Shown here one piece after another: positions 18,226-28,043 of a stretch of DNA of 64,000 nucleotides (position 1 is the stretch's first letter; every line of letters starts with the position of its first letter). The position numbers and the translations under genes are program-made. The DNA lies in the NCBI RefSeq assembly GCF_000423165.1, contig NZ_AUHL01000007.1, positions 124,001 to 188,000 of the forward strand, given 5' to 3'. The notes under the pieces are model-generated. The model ran no database searches. It was not told the DNA's origin and worked only from the letters and a program-made list of their open reading frames with translations. The stretch is from Pseudidiomarina sediminum DSM 21906. Its GTDB lineage: Bacteria > Pseudomonadota > Gammaproteobacteria > Enterobacterales > Alteromonadaceae.

Positions 18226-18831
18226 ATGCGTTTGTTAGCTGCATTAGTTACCGCCGCACTGGTTACCTTAGGGCTGTTCTATCTGATGCAGTCGTTCATC
18301 AGTGGCGGGGAGGGCGCGATGTCTGAACCGCCAAAAGGCAGTGTTTTGGACTTCGTGCGGGTCAAACCTGAAGAAGTGGTGCAAGAAAAAGAGCGCAAAC
18401 CACAGCGTCCACCTGAGCCAGAGCAGCCGCCAGCGGATTTACCGCAGCCCCAAATGGATAGTAGCGACATTGATCCAAGTGCGGGTGGCTACGATTTCTC
18501 GGCGGTCGGTCAAGCGGACACGGGCTTGTCGGGTGGTATGAATCTTGATGCCAGCGATGGTGAGTACTTACCTATCGTAAAAGTGCAAGCGGCTTATCCT
18601 CGCCGTGCGCTCCAGCGTGGCATTCAAGGTTACGTCGTGGTGGAGTTCACGGTGACCAAGCAAGGCACAGTACGCAATCCGCGGGTTGTGGACGCTGAGC
18701 CGGAACAGATTTTTGACCAAGCAGCAATGGACGCTGTATTGAAATTTAAATACAAGCCTCGGGTCGTCAATGGTGAGACGGTGGAAGTAGAAGGCGTACA
18801 AAACCGAATTACCTTCGAGATTGATGGTTAG
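18226..18831 (+). CDS. tonB: TonB energy-transducing protein
   Basis: 201 residues: an N-terminal membrane anchor (about 4-24), a proline/glutamate/lysine-rich periplasmic spacer (QRPPEPEQPPADLPQPQ) and a TonB C-terminal domain (YPRRALQRGIQGYVVVEFTV ... AVLKFKYKPRVVNGE). It carries energy from ExbBD/TtpC to TonB boxes of outer-membrane receptors. The spacer is short, as in TonB2-class proteins. Regulation is inferred from the Pho-type promoter upstream of the operon. Confidence 0.95.
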   Translation: MRLLAALVTAALVTLGLFYLMQSFISGGEGAMSEPPKGSVLDFVRVKPEEVVQEKERKPQRPPEPEQPPADLPQPQMDSSDIDPSAGGYDFSAVGQADTGLSGGMNLDASDGEYLPIVKVQAAYPRRALQRGIQGYVVVEFTVTKQGTVRNPRVVDAEPEQIFDQAAMDAVLKFKYKPRVVNGETVEVEGVQNRITFEIDG

Positions 18832-18841
18832 GAGAACAAAC

Positions 18842-20104
18842 ATGCGTAAACTGATGCTACTGGCAAGTGTAACTTTACTAGCGTTGCTACCTTCATTGAC
18901 GGCATTCGCGCAGGACACTAAGCGCGTTCCGGCGTTGCGTGAACAAGTTTATTCGCAATTGGCGCGCGCCCAGGAATTGGCTGATGCCGGTGATGTTGAT
19001 GCGGGGCTTGCTGCGTTGAAAAACGTCGAGAGCAAACTCAGTAGCATGAACAGTTACGAGCGTGCCATGCTGTGGAACTTCTACGGTTACATGTATTACG
19101 GCAAGGACCGCATTGGCGAAGCAATCACTTACTTCGCCAAGGTTGTTGACGAAGATCCTATTCCTGAAGCGTTGCAGCAAAACACCTTGTTTAGCCTAGC
19201 GCAGCTCTCCATGGGGCAGGGTGAATACCAACATGCGCTCACCTACCTTGATCGCTGGCAAGCCATTGTCGGTGATGAGAATGCCAGTAAAGCCGATGTG
19301 TTGCGGGCTCAAGCGCTGTATCAGAAAGGCGATTATCAGCAAGCCTTGGCGCCGATCAAACGTGCTATCGCCGCAGCTGAAGCAAAAGGTGAAGTGGGTG
19401 ATGAGAACTGGTACGTCTTGCAGCGCGCCTTGCACTATGAGCTTGAGCAGCCAGAGCAAATCGCCGCGATTCTTGAGCGCATGATCAAGCATTTCAACAA
19501 GCCTGAGTATTGGGTGCAGTTAGCCGGCGTATACGGACAGCTGGGCCAAGAGAAGCAACAGTTGGCAATGCTCGAAGCGGCTTATCAACAGGGCTTCTTG
19601 GAAAAAGGTCAGGACTTCCAAATGTTGGTGCAAAGCTACTTCTTCGCAGGTATTCCTTTTAAAGCGGGTCAAGTGATGGAATACGCACTTGCGCAAGAAA
19701 TTCTGCCAGCGGATTTACGTAACCTGAAGTTGTTAGCGCAAAGCTGGATTGCCGCCCGTGAAACCGATAAAGCGGTGGACGCGCTCGAGCGTGCCGCGGC
19801 CTTAAGTGATGACGGCGAGCTGGACGCGCAGCGTGCGCAAGTATTGTTGAACGCTGAACGTTATAGCCAAGCCATCGTGGCAGCTCAGCAAGCGTTAAAG
19901 AAAGGTAATTTAGATAAACCAGGTACCATGCACCTTGTGATTGGTATGGCTGAATTGGAACAAGAAAACTATAATCCTGCGTTACAAGCGTTTGCGCGAG
20001 CGAAAGCTTTTGAAGATGCGCGTAAAGCAGCGGCACAGTGGGAACGTTTCGCAGCCTCAGAAAAGCAGCAAGCAGAACGGATGAAGGAACTGGTTTCGTC
20101 ATAA
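18842..20104 (+). CDS. TPR-repeat periplasmic protein closing the TonB2-type operon
   Basis: 420 residues from the ATG at 18842 (AGGAG 8 bp upstream); the frame opens at 18821 inside tonB. A signal peptide ends near AFAQ (about residue 24). The rest is made of alpha-helical repeat pairs of the tetratricopeptide type, for example MLWNFYGYMYYGKDRIGEA, and LLNAERYSQAIVAAQQAL. TPR proteins of this type end TonB2 operons in Vibrio and Shewanella, where they are thought to assist the complex. The molecular role is unknown. Confidence 0.82.
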   Translation: MRKLMLLASVTLLALLPSLTAFAQDTKRVPALREQVYSQLARAQELADAGDVDAGLAALKNVESKLSSMNSYERAMLWNFYGYMYYGKDRIGEAITYFAKVVDEDPIPEALQQNTLFSLAQLSMGQGEYQHALTYLDRWQAIVGDENASKADVLRAQALYQKGDYQQALAPIKRAIAAAEAKGEVGDENWYVLQRALHYELEQPEQIAAILERMIKHFNKPEYWVQLAGVYGQLGQEKQQLAMLEAAYQQGFLEKGQDFQMLVQSYFFAGIPFKAGQVMEYALAQEILPADLRNLKLLAQSWIAARETDKAVDALERAAALSDDGELDAQRAQVLLNAERYSQAIVAAQQALKKGNLDKPGTMHLVIGMAELEQENYNPALQAFARAKAFEDARKAAAQWERFAASEKQQAERMKELVSS

Positions 20105-20147
20105 AAGCGACATCAAACTTTTACTTAACTGCAAAAAAACTGACACA

Positions 20148-20181
20148 GAGTCATGAAATTGTCATAAAAGTGCCATAAGCT
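20148..20181 (+). promoter_or_regulatory. Putative PhoB-dependent promoter of the porin gene
   Basis: Boxes GAGTCAT (20148) and TTGTCAT (20159) are 11 bp apart; 10 bp later comes TAAGCT (20176-20181) as a -10 candidate. A third box-like GTGCCAT (20170) continues the 11-bp phase and overlaps the -10. Another CTGACAC lies at 20140, out of phase. Confidence 0.6.
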
Positions 20182-20189
20182 ATACGCCG

Positions 20190-20212
20190 TTGGGCAGCCT
20201 TTCGCTGCCCAA
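20190..20212 (+). other. Stable hairpin in the porin 5' leader
   Basis: Perfect 9-bp stem TTGGGCAGC / GCTGCCCAA with loop CTTTC, placed between the proposed promoter and the porin ATG (20242). No T-run follows, so it is unlikely to be a terminator. It could stabilise the transcript 5' end or be a regulatory structure. Confidence 0.6.
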
Positions 20213-20241
20213 AACTTGGTTTAGCTAGTTTAGGTGCACTT

Positions 20242-21177
20242 ATGGCAATCAAAAACAACGCTTGGATGATGTTGCTGCTGCTGGTAAGCGGTTCTGCAGT
20301 TGCGCAACAAGAAGAAACCTCAGGGATAGATTTTTACGGTCGTGCAAATGTATCGTTGCAGAGCAACGATAATGGCGACGGCAGCGAAACAGAGCTGGAA
20401 AGTAACTCCTCACGGGTTGGCGTCAAAGGTTGGCAGCGCCTGAACGATGATCTCGACGTTATTTTTCAACTCGAATGGCAAGTCGATCTCACTGACTTAG
20501 GCGGTGACGACAATTTAAAGTCGCGAAATCAGTTCATTGGTTTGCGCGGTAATTTCGGTGAATTAACCGTTGGCCGGCGCGATACCGTGTTGAAAACCAT
20601 GCAAGGCGATATCGACCAGTTCAGCGACTATGAAGCTGATGTAAAAGCCTTGTTCGAAGGCGAAAACCGTCTTAACAACACCATTTCTTATTACTCTCCG
20701 AGCTTTGCCAACGTCCGCTTTGCCTCGAGCATTATTTTGAGTGAAGGCGATACCCAAGATGACGGCTACTCCTTAGCCGTGACTTATGGTGATACCAAGC
20801 TCAAAGCTACGCCGTATTATTTTGGGGCGGCGATGGATCGCGATGTTGATGGTTATGACATTGAGCGCTTAGTGGGTTACACCAAAGTTGCTGACACTAT
20901 GTTTGGTTTGATGTGGCAACAAGAGCAAGCGGTGGATGGTACTAACGAAGCCGATGGTTTTGTCGCCAGTGTGAAACAAGACATTGGGCAATTTAGCCTT
21001 AAGGCGCAATACCAAATGATGTCGTTTACTGCCGGTGATGACGACTCGATTGCACTGGGTGTGGACTATCACTTCACCAAAGAAACTCGGGTTTATGTTT
21101 GGTACACCGGACGTGATTTGGACACGCGCGATGCCGAGCAAAGCTATGTTGCCGTGGGTATTCGTCATAGCTTCTAA
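20242..21177 (+). CDS. Small Gram-negative porin, probably phosphate-starvation induced
   Basis: 311-residue outer-membrane beta-barrel. The signal peptide is cleaved near AVAQ (about 22), then comes the general porin pattern GIDFYGRANVSLQSND, NSSRVGVKGWQRL, FIGLRGNFGELTVGR and NNTISYYSP. It ends in a terminal Phe (VAVGIRHSF) for BAM recognition. It is smaller than classic trimeric porins (about 340-370 aa). It has its own Pho-type promoter and leader hairpin and stands directly after the TonB2-type operon. Specificity for phosphate or nucleotides is inference. Confidence 0.88.
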   Translation: MAIKNNAWMMLLLLVSGSAVAQQEETSGIDFYGRANVSLQSNDNGDGSETELESNSSRVGVKGWQRLNDDLDVIFQLEWQVDLTDLGGDDNLKSRNQFIGLRGNFGELTVGRRDTVLKTMQGDIDQFSDYEADVKALFEGENRLNNTISYYSPSFANVRFASSIILSEGDTQDDGYSLAVTYGDTKLKATPYYFGAAMDRDVDGYDIERLVGYTKVADTMFGLMWQQEQAVDGTNEADGFVASVKQDIGQFSLKAQYQMMSFTAGDDDSIALGVDYHFTKETRVYVWYTGRDLDTRDAEQSYVAVGIRHSF

Positions 21178-21244
21178 GGTCTGAGTTTTAACCCGTCGCA
21201 AAGAAGCGTACACTATCGCCATGATTGAGCAACAGTAGTGCATC

Positions 21245-22177
21245 ATGGCGAACTTTCTTTATATCGCTGGTTACGTCTTTATTGGTTTATTACTGCGTCG
21301 TAGCCCGCAATTTCCTCAAAATACCGGTCAAATTCTCAATGCTTATGTGATTTATGTCGCATTGCCGGCGTTGGTGTTTCAAAAAATCCCTTATCTGACC
21401 TTTGGTAAAGAGCTGTTGTATCCGGCCCTGATGCCGTGGATCTTGCTTTTGCTGACCGTACCGGCAGTGCTGGCGATAGCGCGTTGGCGCGGTTGGTCAC
21501 GTTCAACTACGGGCGCGATGTTGATTGTGATCCCGTTGGGCAATACTTCATTTATCGGTTTTCCGATGATTGAAGCCTTCTTTGGCCCCGAAGGTATCCC
21601 TTATGCATTGCTGTATGATCAGTTGGGTTCTTTCTTTATCCTCTCGATTTACGCCACCATTATCGCTGCGGTCTATAGCCACGACCCCGGTGAGGATAGC
21701 CATCGTCCTAGTGCGAAGACCATCGCTTGGAAGATTATTAAGTTTCCTCCTTTTGTCGCGCTGTTGGCTGCATTTGCGGTGCGTGGCGTGGAGTACCCTG
21801 AAGTGGCGCAGCATTTCATTGATTCGTTAGCGGTGACCCTAGTGCCGGTGATTATGGTTGCGGTTGGCTTTCAATTGCGTTTTCGATTGCCGCAAGAAGA
21901 TCGCGGTCCACTCGTCTGGGCGCTGGGGCTGAAATTGGTGGCCACGCCACTCGTGGCGCTCGCACTTCTCATCGGCTTTGGTTTGGATGACTTGGCGGTG
22001 CAGGTGACCATTATGGAAGCCGCGATGCCAGCGATGATTTCTGCCGGTGCTCTGGCCATCATGGCTGGCTTAGCACCGACATTATCAGCGGCAGTGGTTG
22101 GTTATGGTGTGCTCGCGTGTTTCGCCACCTTGCCGTTGTGGTACTTTATTTTGCAGTACCTTCAACAGCTCATTTAG
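21245..22177 (+). CDS. AEC (auxin efflux carrier) family transporter
   Basis: 310-residue inner-membrane protein with about ten hydrophobic segments and the family features [11 protein letters not shown] at the N-terminus, [20 protein letters not shown] in the middle and [18 protein letters not shown] near the end. AEC members export or import small organic acids and amino-acid-like anions; the substrate here is unknown. Its stop overlaps the convergent xseA stop by 8 bp. Confidence 0.85.
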   Translation: MANFLYIAGYVFIGLLLRRSPQFPQNTGQILNAYVIYVALPALVFQKIPYLTFGKELLYPALMPWILLLLTVPAVLAIARWRGWSRSTTGAMLIVIPLGNTSFIGFPMIEAFFGPEGIPYALLYDQLGSFFILSIYATIIAAVYSHDPGEDSHRPSAKTIAWKIIKFPPFVALLAAFAVRGVEYPEVAQHFIDSLAVTLVPVIMVAVGFQLRFRLPQEDRGPLVWALGLKLVATPLVALALLIGFGLDDLAVQVTIMEAAMPAMISAGALAIMAGLAPTLSAAVVGYGVLACFATLPLWYFILQYLQQLI

Positions 22178-23501
22178 CAGCAATTTTCTGCGCCTGAAAT
22201 TCTCCCTCGGCCACCTTCACTGAGAAGGTTTCCCCTACAGCGAGCTGCTCCGGAGCACGGATCAGTTCGCCTTGCTCTGACCGCACCACAGCATAGCCCC
22301 GCGCAATCGTTTGCAACGGACTCACCAACTGCAGATTCTGTATACGGTTTTGTTGTTGCTGCTGGTAGCGTGTCAGGGTTTGCTTGATGGCGGTCGCGGC
22401 GCGCTGCTGCAAGCGCTCAACTTGCTGCGTTAACATTGGCAGTTGCCGTTGCGGATGTAAACTCGCTAAGCGTTGTTGCTGTTGCACGACACGTTGTTGG
22501 GTGTACTGCTGCTGGCGCCTGATGGCATGATTGGCGCGCACCATCAACTCGTCCAAACGTTGGCTATGCAACTGTAAGCGTCGTTGTGGATGTTGTTGCT
22601 GCAGGCGCTGCTGCCAATGCTGTAAGGTCTGTTGAGTAAAGCTTCGCTGGCGCTGCCAGTACTGTTGCAGGCGATGCTCGAGCTGTTGCAAGCGTTGCAA
22701 GGTTTCGCGCTGGTCGCGACTCACCAACTCTGCAGCTGCAGAAGGTGTTGGGGCACGCACATCGGCGACGTAGTCGGCGATGGTAAAGTCCACTTCATGG
22801 CCGACCGCACTGATCACCGGTAATGGGCAACTGTGGAGTGCATAGGCCAGTTGCTCGTCATTGAAGCACCACAGATCTTCTAGTGAGCCACCACCGCGCG
22901 CCACAATAAGAACATCGACTTCGTCGCGGGCGCAGGCGCGTTGCAATGCGAACAGTAGATCATTTACTGCAGCTTGGCCTTGTACCGCACTTGGATAAAT
23001 GATCACTTCAACTTGCGGGTCGCGGCGCTTTAAAACAGCCAAGATATCGCGAACAGCTGCCCCAGTGGGCGAGGTAATCACCCCGACCCGTTTAATTTTC
23101 TCTGGTAACGGGAGTTTGTGATCGCTGGCAAACAGCCCCTCGGCTTGCAGTTTCCGCTTCAACTGTTCATAGCGTTGCTGTAACAAGCCGGCACCGGCAT
23201 CCTCCATATGCTCAACGATGAGCTGGTAATCACCGCGCGGTTCGTACACCGTAAGCTTGGCTCGTACCAACACTTGCATCCCATGTTGCGGGCGCACTTT
23301 GGCGCGTTGATTGGCATTGCGGAACATCGCCGCTTTAATTTGGGCGCGCTCATCTTTGAGGGTAAAGTACCAATGTCCAGAGCCAGGCGCAGCAAAGTTC
23401 GAAATTTCTCCAATTAGCCAAATGGAGCCAAAACCTTGCTCAAGTACTTGACGTACTTCAGCATTCAACTGTGTCACCGTGAAAATGGCAGCATTTGTCA
23501 T
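22170..23501 (-). CDS. xseA: Exodeoxyribonuclease VII large subunit
   Basis: Catalytic subunit of exonuclease VII; partner of XseB encoded at 636-884. An N-terminal OB-fold ([13 protein letters not shown] ... GHWYFTLKD) is followed by the catalytic exonuclease core with [47 protein letters not shown] and [24 protein letters not shown] long glutamine/arginine-rich coiled coil (about 275-410) and a C-terminal [13 protein letters not shown] segment follow. From the ATG at 23501 it is 443 aa (E. coli 456). The frame also allows a TTG at 23519. It is divergent from guaB. Confidence 0.96.
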   Translation of the reverse strand: MTNAAIFTVTQLNAEVRQVLEQGFGSIWLIGEISNFAAPGSGHWYFTLKDERAQIKAAMFRNANQRAKVRPQHGMQVLVRAKLTVYEPRGDYQLIVEHMEDAGAGLLQQRYEQLKRKLQAEGLFASDHKLPLPEKIKRVGVITSPTGAAVRDILAVLKRRDPQVEVIIYPSAVQGQAAVNDLLFALQRACARDEVDVLIVARGGGSLEDLWCFNDEQLAYALHSCPLPVISAVGHEVDFTIADYVADVRAPTPSAAAELVSRDQRETLQRLQQLEHRLQQYWQRQRSFTQQTLQHWQQRLQQQHPQRRLQLHSQRLDELMVRANHAIRRQQQYTQQRVVQQQQRLASLHPQRQLPMLTQQVERLQQRAATAIKQTLTRYQQQQQNRIQNLQLVSPLQTIARGYAVVRSEQGELIRAPEQLAVGETFSVKVAEGEFQAQKIAAK

Positions 23502-23533
23502 GTGAGAAAACCTACTCAAGCGAAAAAAATCAG

Positions 23534-23562
23534 TTTACTGAAAAGCCAATTACGAGTAAAAT
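23534..23562 (+). promoter_or_regulatory. Probable sigma-70 promoter of guaBA
   Basis: TTTACT (23534-23539) and TAAAAT (23557-23562) are separated by 17 bp and lie about 38 bp before the guaB ATG, in the xseA/guaB divergent region. Confidence 0.5.
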
Positions 23563-23599
23563 CCACCCGCAACATTAACTCAGCTAGTGGGATGTTGCC

Positions 23600-25069
23600 A
23601 TGCTACGAATCGCTCAAGAAGCTCTTACCTTTGACGATGTTTTACTCGTCCCCGGTCACTCGACCGTTTTACCTCATACTGCGGACCTGCGCACGCGTTT
23701 AACTCGCGACATTGAATTGAATATGCCAATGGTTTCAGCGGCGATGGATACCGTGACTGAAGCAGCATTGGCAATTGCGCTCGCGCAAGAAGGTGGCCTT
23801 GGTTTTATCCACAAAAATATGACCATTGCTGAGCAAGCGGCTCACGTGCGTCGAGTGAAAAAATACGAAAGTGGTATGGTTTCTGATCCTGTTACGGTTT
23901 CTCCTGAAACCACGCTTGGCGAAATTCGTGCATTGAGCGTTGAACATGGCTTCCACGGTTTCCCTGTGGTTGAAGCCAGTGGTGAGCTGGTCGGCATTAT
24001 CACAGGCCGTGACGCCCGTGCTGAAAGCGATAACAGTAAGCAAGTGACCACTATCATGACACCAAAGGCAAATTTGGTGACCGTGAAAGAGAGTGCCGAT
24101 AGCGAAGAAATTCTTGGTTTGATGCACAAGCACCGTATCGAGAAAATTTTGGTGGTTGATGACGCCTTCCATTTGCGCGGCATGATCACCTTAAAAGATT
24201 TTACCAAAGCTGAGAACAAACCAAACGCCTGTAAAGACGAATTAGGTCGTTTACGCGTTGGTGCAGCTGTTGGCGTAGGTCCAGGTACCGAAGAGCGTAT
24301 CGAAGCTTTAGTTGAAGCTGGCGTTGACGTATTGTTGATTGATACCTCACACGGCCACTCGCAAGGTGTGATTGATCGCGTTGCGTACGTACGTAAAAAC
24401 TACCCTGATATTCAAATCATTGCCGGTAACGTTGCCACTGGCGCTGGCGCGAAAGCACTGGCCGATGCTGGTGTTGATGCCGTTAAAGTTGGTATTGGTC
24501 CAGGCTCAATTTGTACCACGCGTATCGTTACCGGTTGTGGCGTACCGCAAATTACTGCAATCAGCGACGCTGTTGATGCACTAAAAGGTACAGGCATTCC
24601 AGTGATTGCAGACGGTGGTATCCGTTTCTCCGGCGACATTGCTAAAGCGATTGCCGCAGGTGCGGACTGTGTCATGGTCGGTAGCATGTTGGCCGGTACC
24701 GAAGAATCACCGGGCGAAGTTGAGCTGTATCAAGGCCGTTATTACAAGTCGTACCGTGGCATGGGTAGCTTAGGTGCGATGAACCAACGTCACGGTTCAT
24801 CAGATCGCTACTTCCAAGCGTCGAATGAAGCGGAGAAGCTGGTTCCTGAAGGTATCGAAGGTCGTATCGCCTATAAAGGCCCGATTGCGACCATCGTGCA
24901 TCAGCAAATGGGCGGTTTACGTTCGGCCATGGGTCTCACCGGCTGTGCCACCATTAAAGAAATGCGTACCAAGCCACAGTTTGTTCGTGTAACAGCTGCG
25001 GGTATGGGCGAGTCGCACGTTCATGACGTGCAAATCACCAAAGAAGCTCCTAACTACCGGATGGGTTAA
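23600..25069 (+). CDS. guaB: IMP dehydrogenase
   Basis: Oxidises IMP to XMP with NAD+, the committed step of GMP synthesis. 489 residues (E. coli 488). The N-terminal barrel half begins [13 protein letters not shown], two CBS domains lie near 95-200, and the phosphate-binding and catalytic loop [15 protein letters not shown] contains the active-site cysteine. The flap motif [18 protein letters not shown] is also present. It is followed by guaA after 6 bp, forming the classic guaBA operon. Confidence 0.98.
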   Translation: MLRIAQEALTFDDVLLVPGHSTVLPHTADLRTRLTRDIELNMPMVSAAMDTVTEAALAIALAQEGGLGFIHKNMTIAEQAAHVRRVKKYESGMVSDPVTVSPETTLGEIRALSVEHGFHGFPVVEASGELVGIITGRDARAESDNSKQVTTIMTPKANLVTVKESADSEEILGLMHKHRIEKILVVDDAFHLRGMITLKDFTKAENKPNACKDELGRLRVGAAVGVGPGTEERIEALVEAGVDVLLIDTSHGHSQGVIDRVAYVRKNYPDIQIIAGNVATGAGAKALADAGVDAVKVGIGPGSICTTRIVTGCGVPQITAISDAVDALKGTGIPVIADGGIRFSGDIAKAIAAGADCVMVGSMLAGTEESPGEVELYQGRYYKSYRGMGSLGAMNQRHGSSDRYFQASNEAEKLVPEGIEGRIAYKGPIATIVHQQMGGLRSAMGLTGCATIKEMRTKPQFVRVTAAGMGESHVHDVQITKEAPNYRMG

Positions 25070-25075
25070 GTCAAC

Positions 25076-26650
25076 ATGCAAGATATTCATGCGCATCGTA
25101 TATTGATTCTCGATTTTGGTTCACAGTACACGCAGCTGATTGCGCGTCGTATCCGTGAGCTCGGCGTTTATTGTGAGCTTTGGGCTTGGGATGTAAGCGC
25201 GGAACAAATCAAAGACTTTAACCCGAACGGCATTATTTTGTCGGGCGGCCCTGAGTCGGTCACCGAAGCCAATTCACCACGTGCTCCTGAGTACGTGTTT
25301 GAAGCGGGCGTGCCGGTACTGGGCGTTTGCTACGGCATGCAAACCATGGCAGCTCAGCTGGGTGGGCAAGTACAAGGTTCGACGGAGCGTGAGTTTGGTT
25401 ACGCGCAAGTTGAGCGTACGGAGCCATGTCCGTTGTTCCACCACATTGAAGATGCGGTGCATGAGAACGGCAATCCATTACTCGACGTCTGGATGAGCCA
25501 CGGCGATAAAGTTGTCGCGATTCCGGAAGGCTTCCATATTGTCGCGCAAACGCCAACCTGCCCTGTCGCAGCTATGGCAGATGATGTACGCGATTTTTAT
25601 GGTGTGCAGTTCCACCCTGAAGTGACCCATACCCGTCAGGGCATGCGGATGCTTGAGCATTTCGTCGTGGAAATCTGTGAGTGCGAAACCAACTGGACCG
25701 CAGCACAAATTATCGATGACGCTGTTGCGCGTATTCGCGAGCAAGTGGGTACCGGTAAAGTGGTCTTAGGTTTGTCAGGTGGCGTCGATAGTTCAGTGAC
25801 AGCAATGTTGTTGCATCGTGCCGTTGGCGAACAATTGACCTGTGTCTTCGTTGACAACGGTTTATTGCGCTGGCAAGAAGCTGAGCAGGTGATGGATATG
25901 TTCGGTGACCACTACGGTTTGAACATTGTCCACGTTGATGCGGAAAATCGCTTCTTAGACGCCTTAGCGGGCGAAAAAGATCCAGAAGCCAAGCGTAAAA
26001 TCATTGGCCGTGTGTTCATCGAGATCTTTGATGAGCAAGCGAGCGCCATTCAAAATGTTTCTTTCCTTGCGCAAGGTACTATTTACCCAGACGTTATTGA
26101 GTCAGCTGGCTCGGCGACCGGTAAAGCGCATGTGATCAAGTCGCACCACAACGTGGGCGGTTTGCCAGAAGACATGAAGCTTGAATTGGTTGAACCATTG
26201 CGCGAATTGTTCAAAGACGAAGTGCGCAAGATTGGTCTAGAGCTCGGCTTACCGTATGACATGTTGTACCGTCACCCGTTCCCAGGTCCAGGCCTTGGGG
26301 TGCGTGTTTTGGCCGAAGTGAAGAAAGAGTACTGTGACCTCCTGCGTCGCGCGGACCATATCTTCATTACCGAGCTACGCAACGCAGGTATCTACCATGA
26401 CGTGAGCCAAGCTTTCGCCGTGTTCTTACCAGTACGTTCAGTAGGCGTGATGGGCGATGCGCGTAAATACGATTGGGTGATTGCACTACGTGCCGTCGAA
26501 ACCATCGACTTTATGACCGCACGCTGGGCACACCTGCCTTATGAGCTGCTTGAGAAAGTCTCCAATCGCATCATCAATGAAATCGACGGTATTTCGCGCG
26601 TGGTGTATGACATCTCAGGCAAACCACCGGCGACCATTGAGTGGGAATAA
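25076..26650 (+). CDS. guaA: GMP synthase (glutamine-hydrolysing)
   Basis: Amidates XMP to GMP using glutamine and ATP. 524 residues. A class I glutamine amidotransferase domain (1-200) shows [15 protein letters not shown], the catalytic cysteine in GVCYGMQ, and the His-Glu pair in [11 protein letters not shown]. The ATP pyrophosphatase domain has LSGGVDSSV (about 232-240), and the C-terminal dimerisation domain ends KPPATIEWE. It is co-transcribed with guaB and ends at a strong terminator. Confidence 0.98.
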   Translation: MQDIHAHRILILDFGSQYTQLIARRIRELGVYCELWAWDVSAEQIKDFNPNGIILSGGPESVTEANSPRAPEYVFEAGVPVLGVCYGMQTMAAQLGGQVQGSTEREFGYAQVERTEPCPLFHHIEDAVHENGNPLLDVWMSHGDKVVAIPEGFHIVAQTPTCPVAAMADDVRDFYGVQFHPEVTHTRQGMRMLEHFVVEICECETNWTAAQIIDDAVARIREQVGTGKVVLGLSGGVDSSVTAMLLHRAVGEQLTCVFVDNGLLRWQEAEQVMDMFGDHYGLNIVHVDAENRFLDALAGEKDPEAKRKIIGRVFIEIFDEQASAIQNVSFLAQGTIYPDVIESAGSATGKAHVIKSHHNVGGLPEDMKLELVEPLRELFKDEVRKIGLELGLPYDMLYRHPFPGPGLGVRVLAEVKKEYCDLLRRADHIFITELRNAGIYHDVSQAFAVFLPVRSVGVMGDARKYDWVIALRAVETIDFMTARWAHLPYELLEKVSNRIINEIDGISRVVYDISGKPPATIEWE

Positions 26651-26685
26651 CCTGCGCATTGCACAGGTTGTGTTCTACCTTGTTG

Positions 26686-26710
26686 AAGCCCGCTTGTTAG
26701 CGGGCTTTTT
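26686..26710 (+). terminator. Rho-independent terminator after guaA
   Basis: Nine-bp stem AAGCCCGCT / AGCGGGCTT with loop TGTT, then a T-run. It overlaps the 3' end of the convergent acetyltransferase gene. Confidence 0.9.
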
Positions 26711-27236
26711 GTTGGTTAGCGTCTAAGGCGTAGATGCACAGTAGGTCGTGGCAGTCGGGGAGAGTAAGGTCGTGTTTAACCTTGCGGCGTAAGGTAGCGC
26801 CGAGGCGTTTGACAATGTTGATGCTGGCGTGGTTGCTCTCAAGACAATGAAACTCGAACACGCGCACCCCTTGTTCGCGTGCCAGAGCGGGGACCATGGT
26901 CTGCAAAACCTGGTCAACCACACGTTGGCCTCTGGCGTTATCGGCAAGCCAATATCCCAGCTCGCTGACGCGCGACATTGGATCGATGGATTTGATCGCG
27001 AAGACGCCACTAAATTGTCCATTGAATTGGATTGAGAACCAAGCTGCACCGGGCATATCGCTGCGAATTCGGCTGTCAATGTAGGCTTCGGCACTGTTAC
27101 AATCGATGACGTGTTTTTCCCACGGCATGTAGTGCGAAAGATTCTCCCGACTAAACTCAACCGCTGCGAGGAAGGCTTGCGCATCGGAGCGTTGCAGCGG
27201 CGCAAGGCAAATTTCGTTAGAGATAACGCGTTCCAT
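26697..27236 (-). CDS. GNAT-family N-acetyltransferase, RimJ/RimL-like
   Basis: 179 residues. The N-terminal MERVISNEICLAPLQRSDAQAF is typical of RimJ/RimL-type GNATs. The acetyl-CoA region is around VSELGYWLADNARGQRVVDQVL, followed by VFEFHCLESNHASINIVKRLGATLRR, the ESxNxxSxxxxxxxGF-like motif of the subgroup. The likely substrate is a protein N-terminal or small-molecule amine; it cannot be determined. The ATG at 27236 has a GAGG motif upstream. A truncated relic of a second copy lies at 27869-27972. The gene overlaps the guaA terminator. Confidence 0.82.
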   Translation of the reverse strand: MERVISNEICLAPLQRSDAQAFLAAVEFSRENLSHYMPWEKHVIDCNSAEAYIDSRIRSDMPGAAWFSIQFNGQFSGVFAIKSIDPMSRVSELGYWLADNARGQRVVDQVLQTMVPALAREQGVRVFEFHCLESNHASINIVKRLGATLRRKVKHDLTLPDCHDLLCIYALDANQQKAR

Positions 27237-27397
27237 GGAACCTCGATAAAGTGATGTCGCGAGTGGCGATTAGGCAGTGGCTTTTCTCGTTATCGCACAG
27301 AGCTGCTGACCGACGCAAGAGAAATGATGAACGCGGTATGTGGACCCGTGAAAGTGAATAACTCCAATACATAAACAAGAGCTGTGGAGACAAGTGA

Positions 27398-27880
27398 ATG
27401 AGTATGTCATTAACGATTGAAAAGACGACTCCCGCCGAAGCACCAATGGCGTTGTTTTTGCTAGCAGACCCATTTGAAGCTAAGGTTCGGTCGTATTTAG
27501 ATGTGTCCGAGTGCTTTGTGGCCCGTTTGGGAACCAAAATAGTTGGGGTCTGTAGTGTGATACAACGACGACCTCGAGTGTATGAGTTAATGAATATTGC
27601 CATAGATTCCGACGACCAACAGCGTGGCTATGGTAGTGCTTTATTAAAGTGGGTCATAGCGTATTATAGGGAAAAAGGTGCTCGTCAGCTTGAGGTGGGA
27701 ACAGGGTCTTTTGGTTATCAACTGACTTTTTATCAGCGGTATGGCTTTCGTGTCACAAGTATCGAGCGCGATTTTTTCGTGAGTAACTACCCCGAACCTA
27801 TTCTTGAAGAGGGAATTCAGTTAAGGGATATGTTGCGCCTGACTTTGTTGCTCATTGGTGGTTCGGCACCTAATGCGTAG
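27398..27880 (+). CDS. GNAT-family N-acetyltransferase
   Basis: 160 residues with the GNAT core: ELMNIAIDSDDQQRGYGSALLKWVI holds the acetyl-CoA pyrophosphate loop (Q-R-G-Y-G), followed by LEVGTGSFGYQLTFYQRYGFRV. The substrate is unknown. Base composition is visibly more AT-rich than the flanking core genes, suggesting later acquisition. Its last codons and TAG stop fall at the edge of sequence belonging to the relic of the neighbouring acetyltransferase, so the C-terminus may have been altered by that rearrangement. Two starts are possible (27398, and the second Met at 27404). Confidence 0.8.
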   Translation: MSMSLTIEKTTPAEAPMALFLLADPFEAKVRSYLDVSECFVARLGTKIVGVCSVIQRRPRVYELMNIAIDSDDQQRGYGSALLKWVIAYYREKGARQLEVGTGSFGYQLTFYQRYGFRVTSIERDFFVSNYPEPILEEGIQLRDMLRLTLLLIGGSAPNA

Positions 27881-27972
27881 ATGCATAGAAGGTCGTGGCA
27901 TTCGCGAGAGAGCAAGGTCGTGTTCGATCTTGCGGCGCAAGACGAATTTCGTTGAGGATAACGCGTTTCATG
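27869..27972 (-). pseudogene. Internally deleted relic of the RimJ/L-like acetyltransferase gene
   Basis: On the minus strand an ATG at 27972 begins MKRVILNEIRLAP, matching MERVISNEICLAP of the intact gene at 26697-27236. After about 12 codons the similarity jumps to the 3' end: in another frame the segment reads RECHDLLCIYAL against DCHDLLCIYAL. About 430 bp of the middle is missing. The DNA upstream of the ATG (27973 to about 28000) is also similar to that upstream of the intact gene. It is a duplicated copy that decayed by deletion and frameshift and is not expected to make protein. Confidence 0.8.
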
Positions 27973-28043
27973 GAGCTTCGATAAAGCGACGCCGTAACGG
28001 GCGGGAAAGCGCAAACTAAACCTTCAGAATTAGAGAGAGCTAT

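Noticed and set aside
20190-20212. Hairpin before the porin gene as a terminator of the TonB operon
   Set aside because: The stem is strong but no T-run follows, and it lies downstream of the porin promoter elements, so it was listed as a leader structure.
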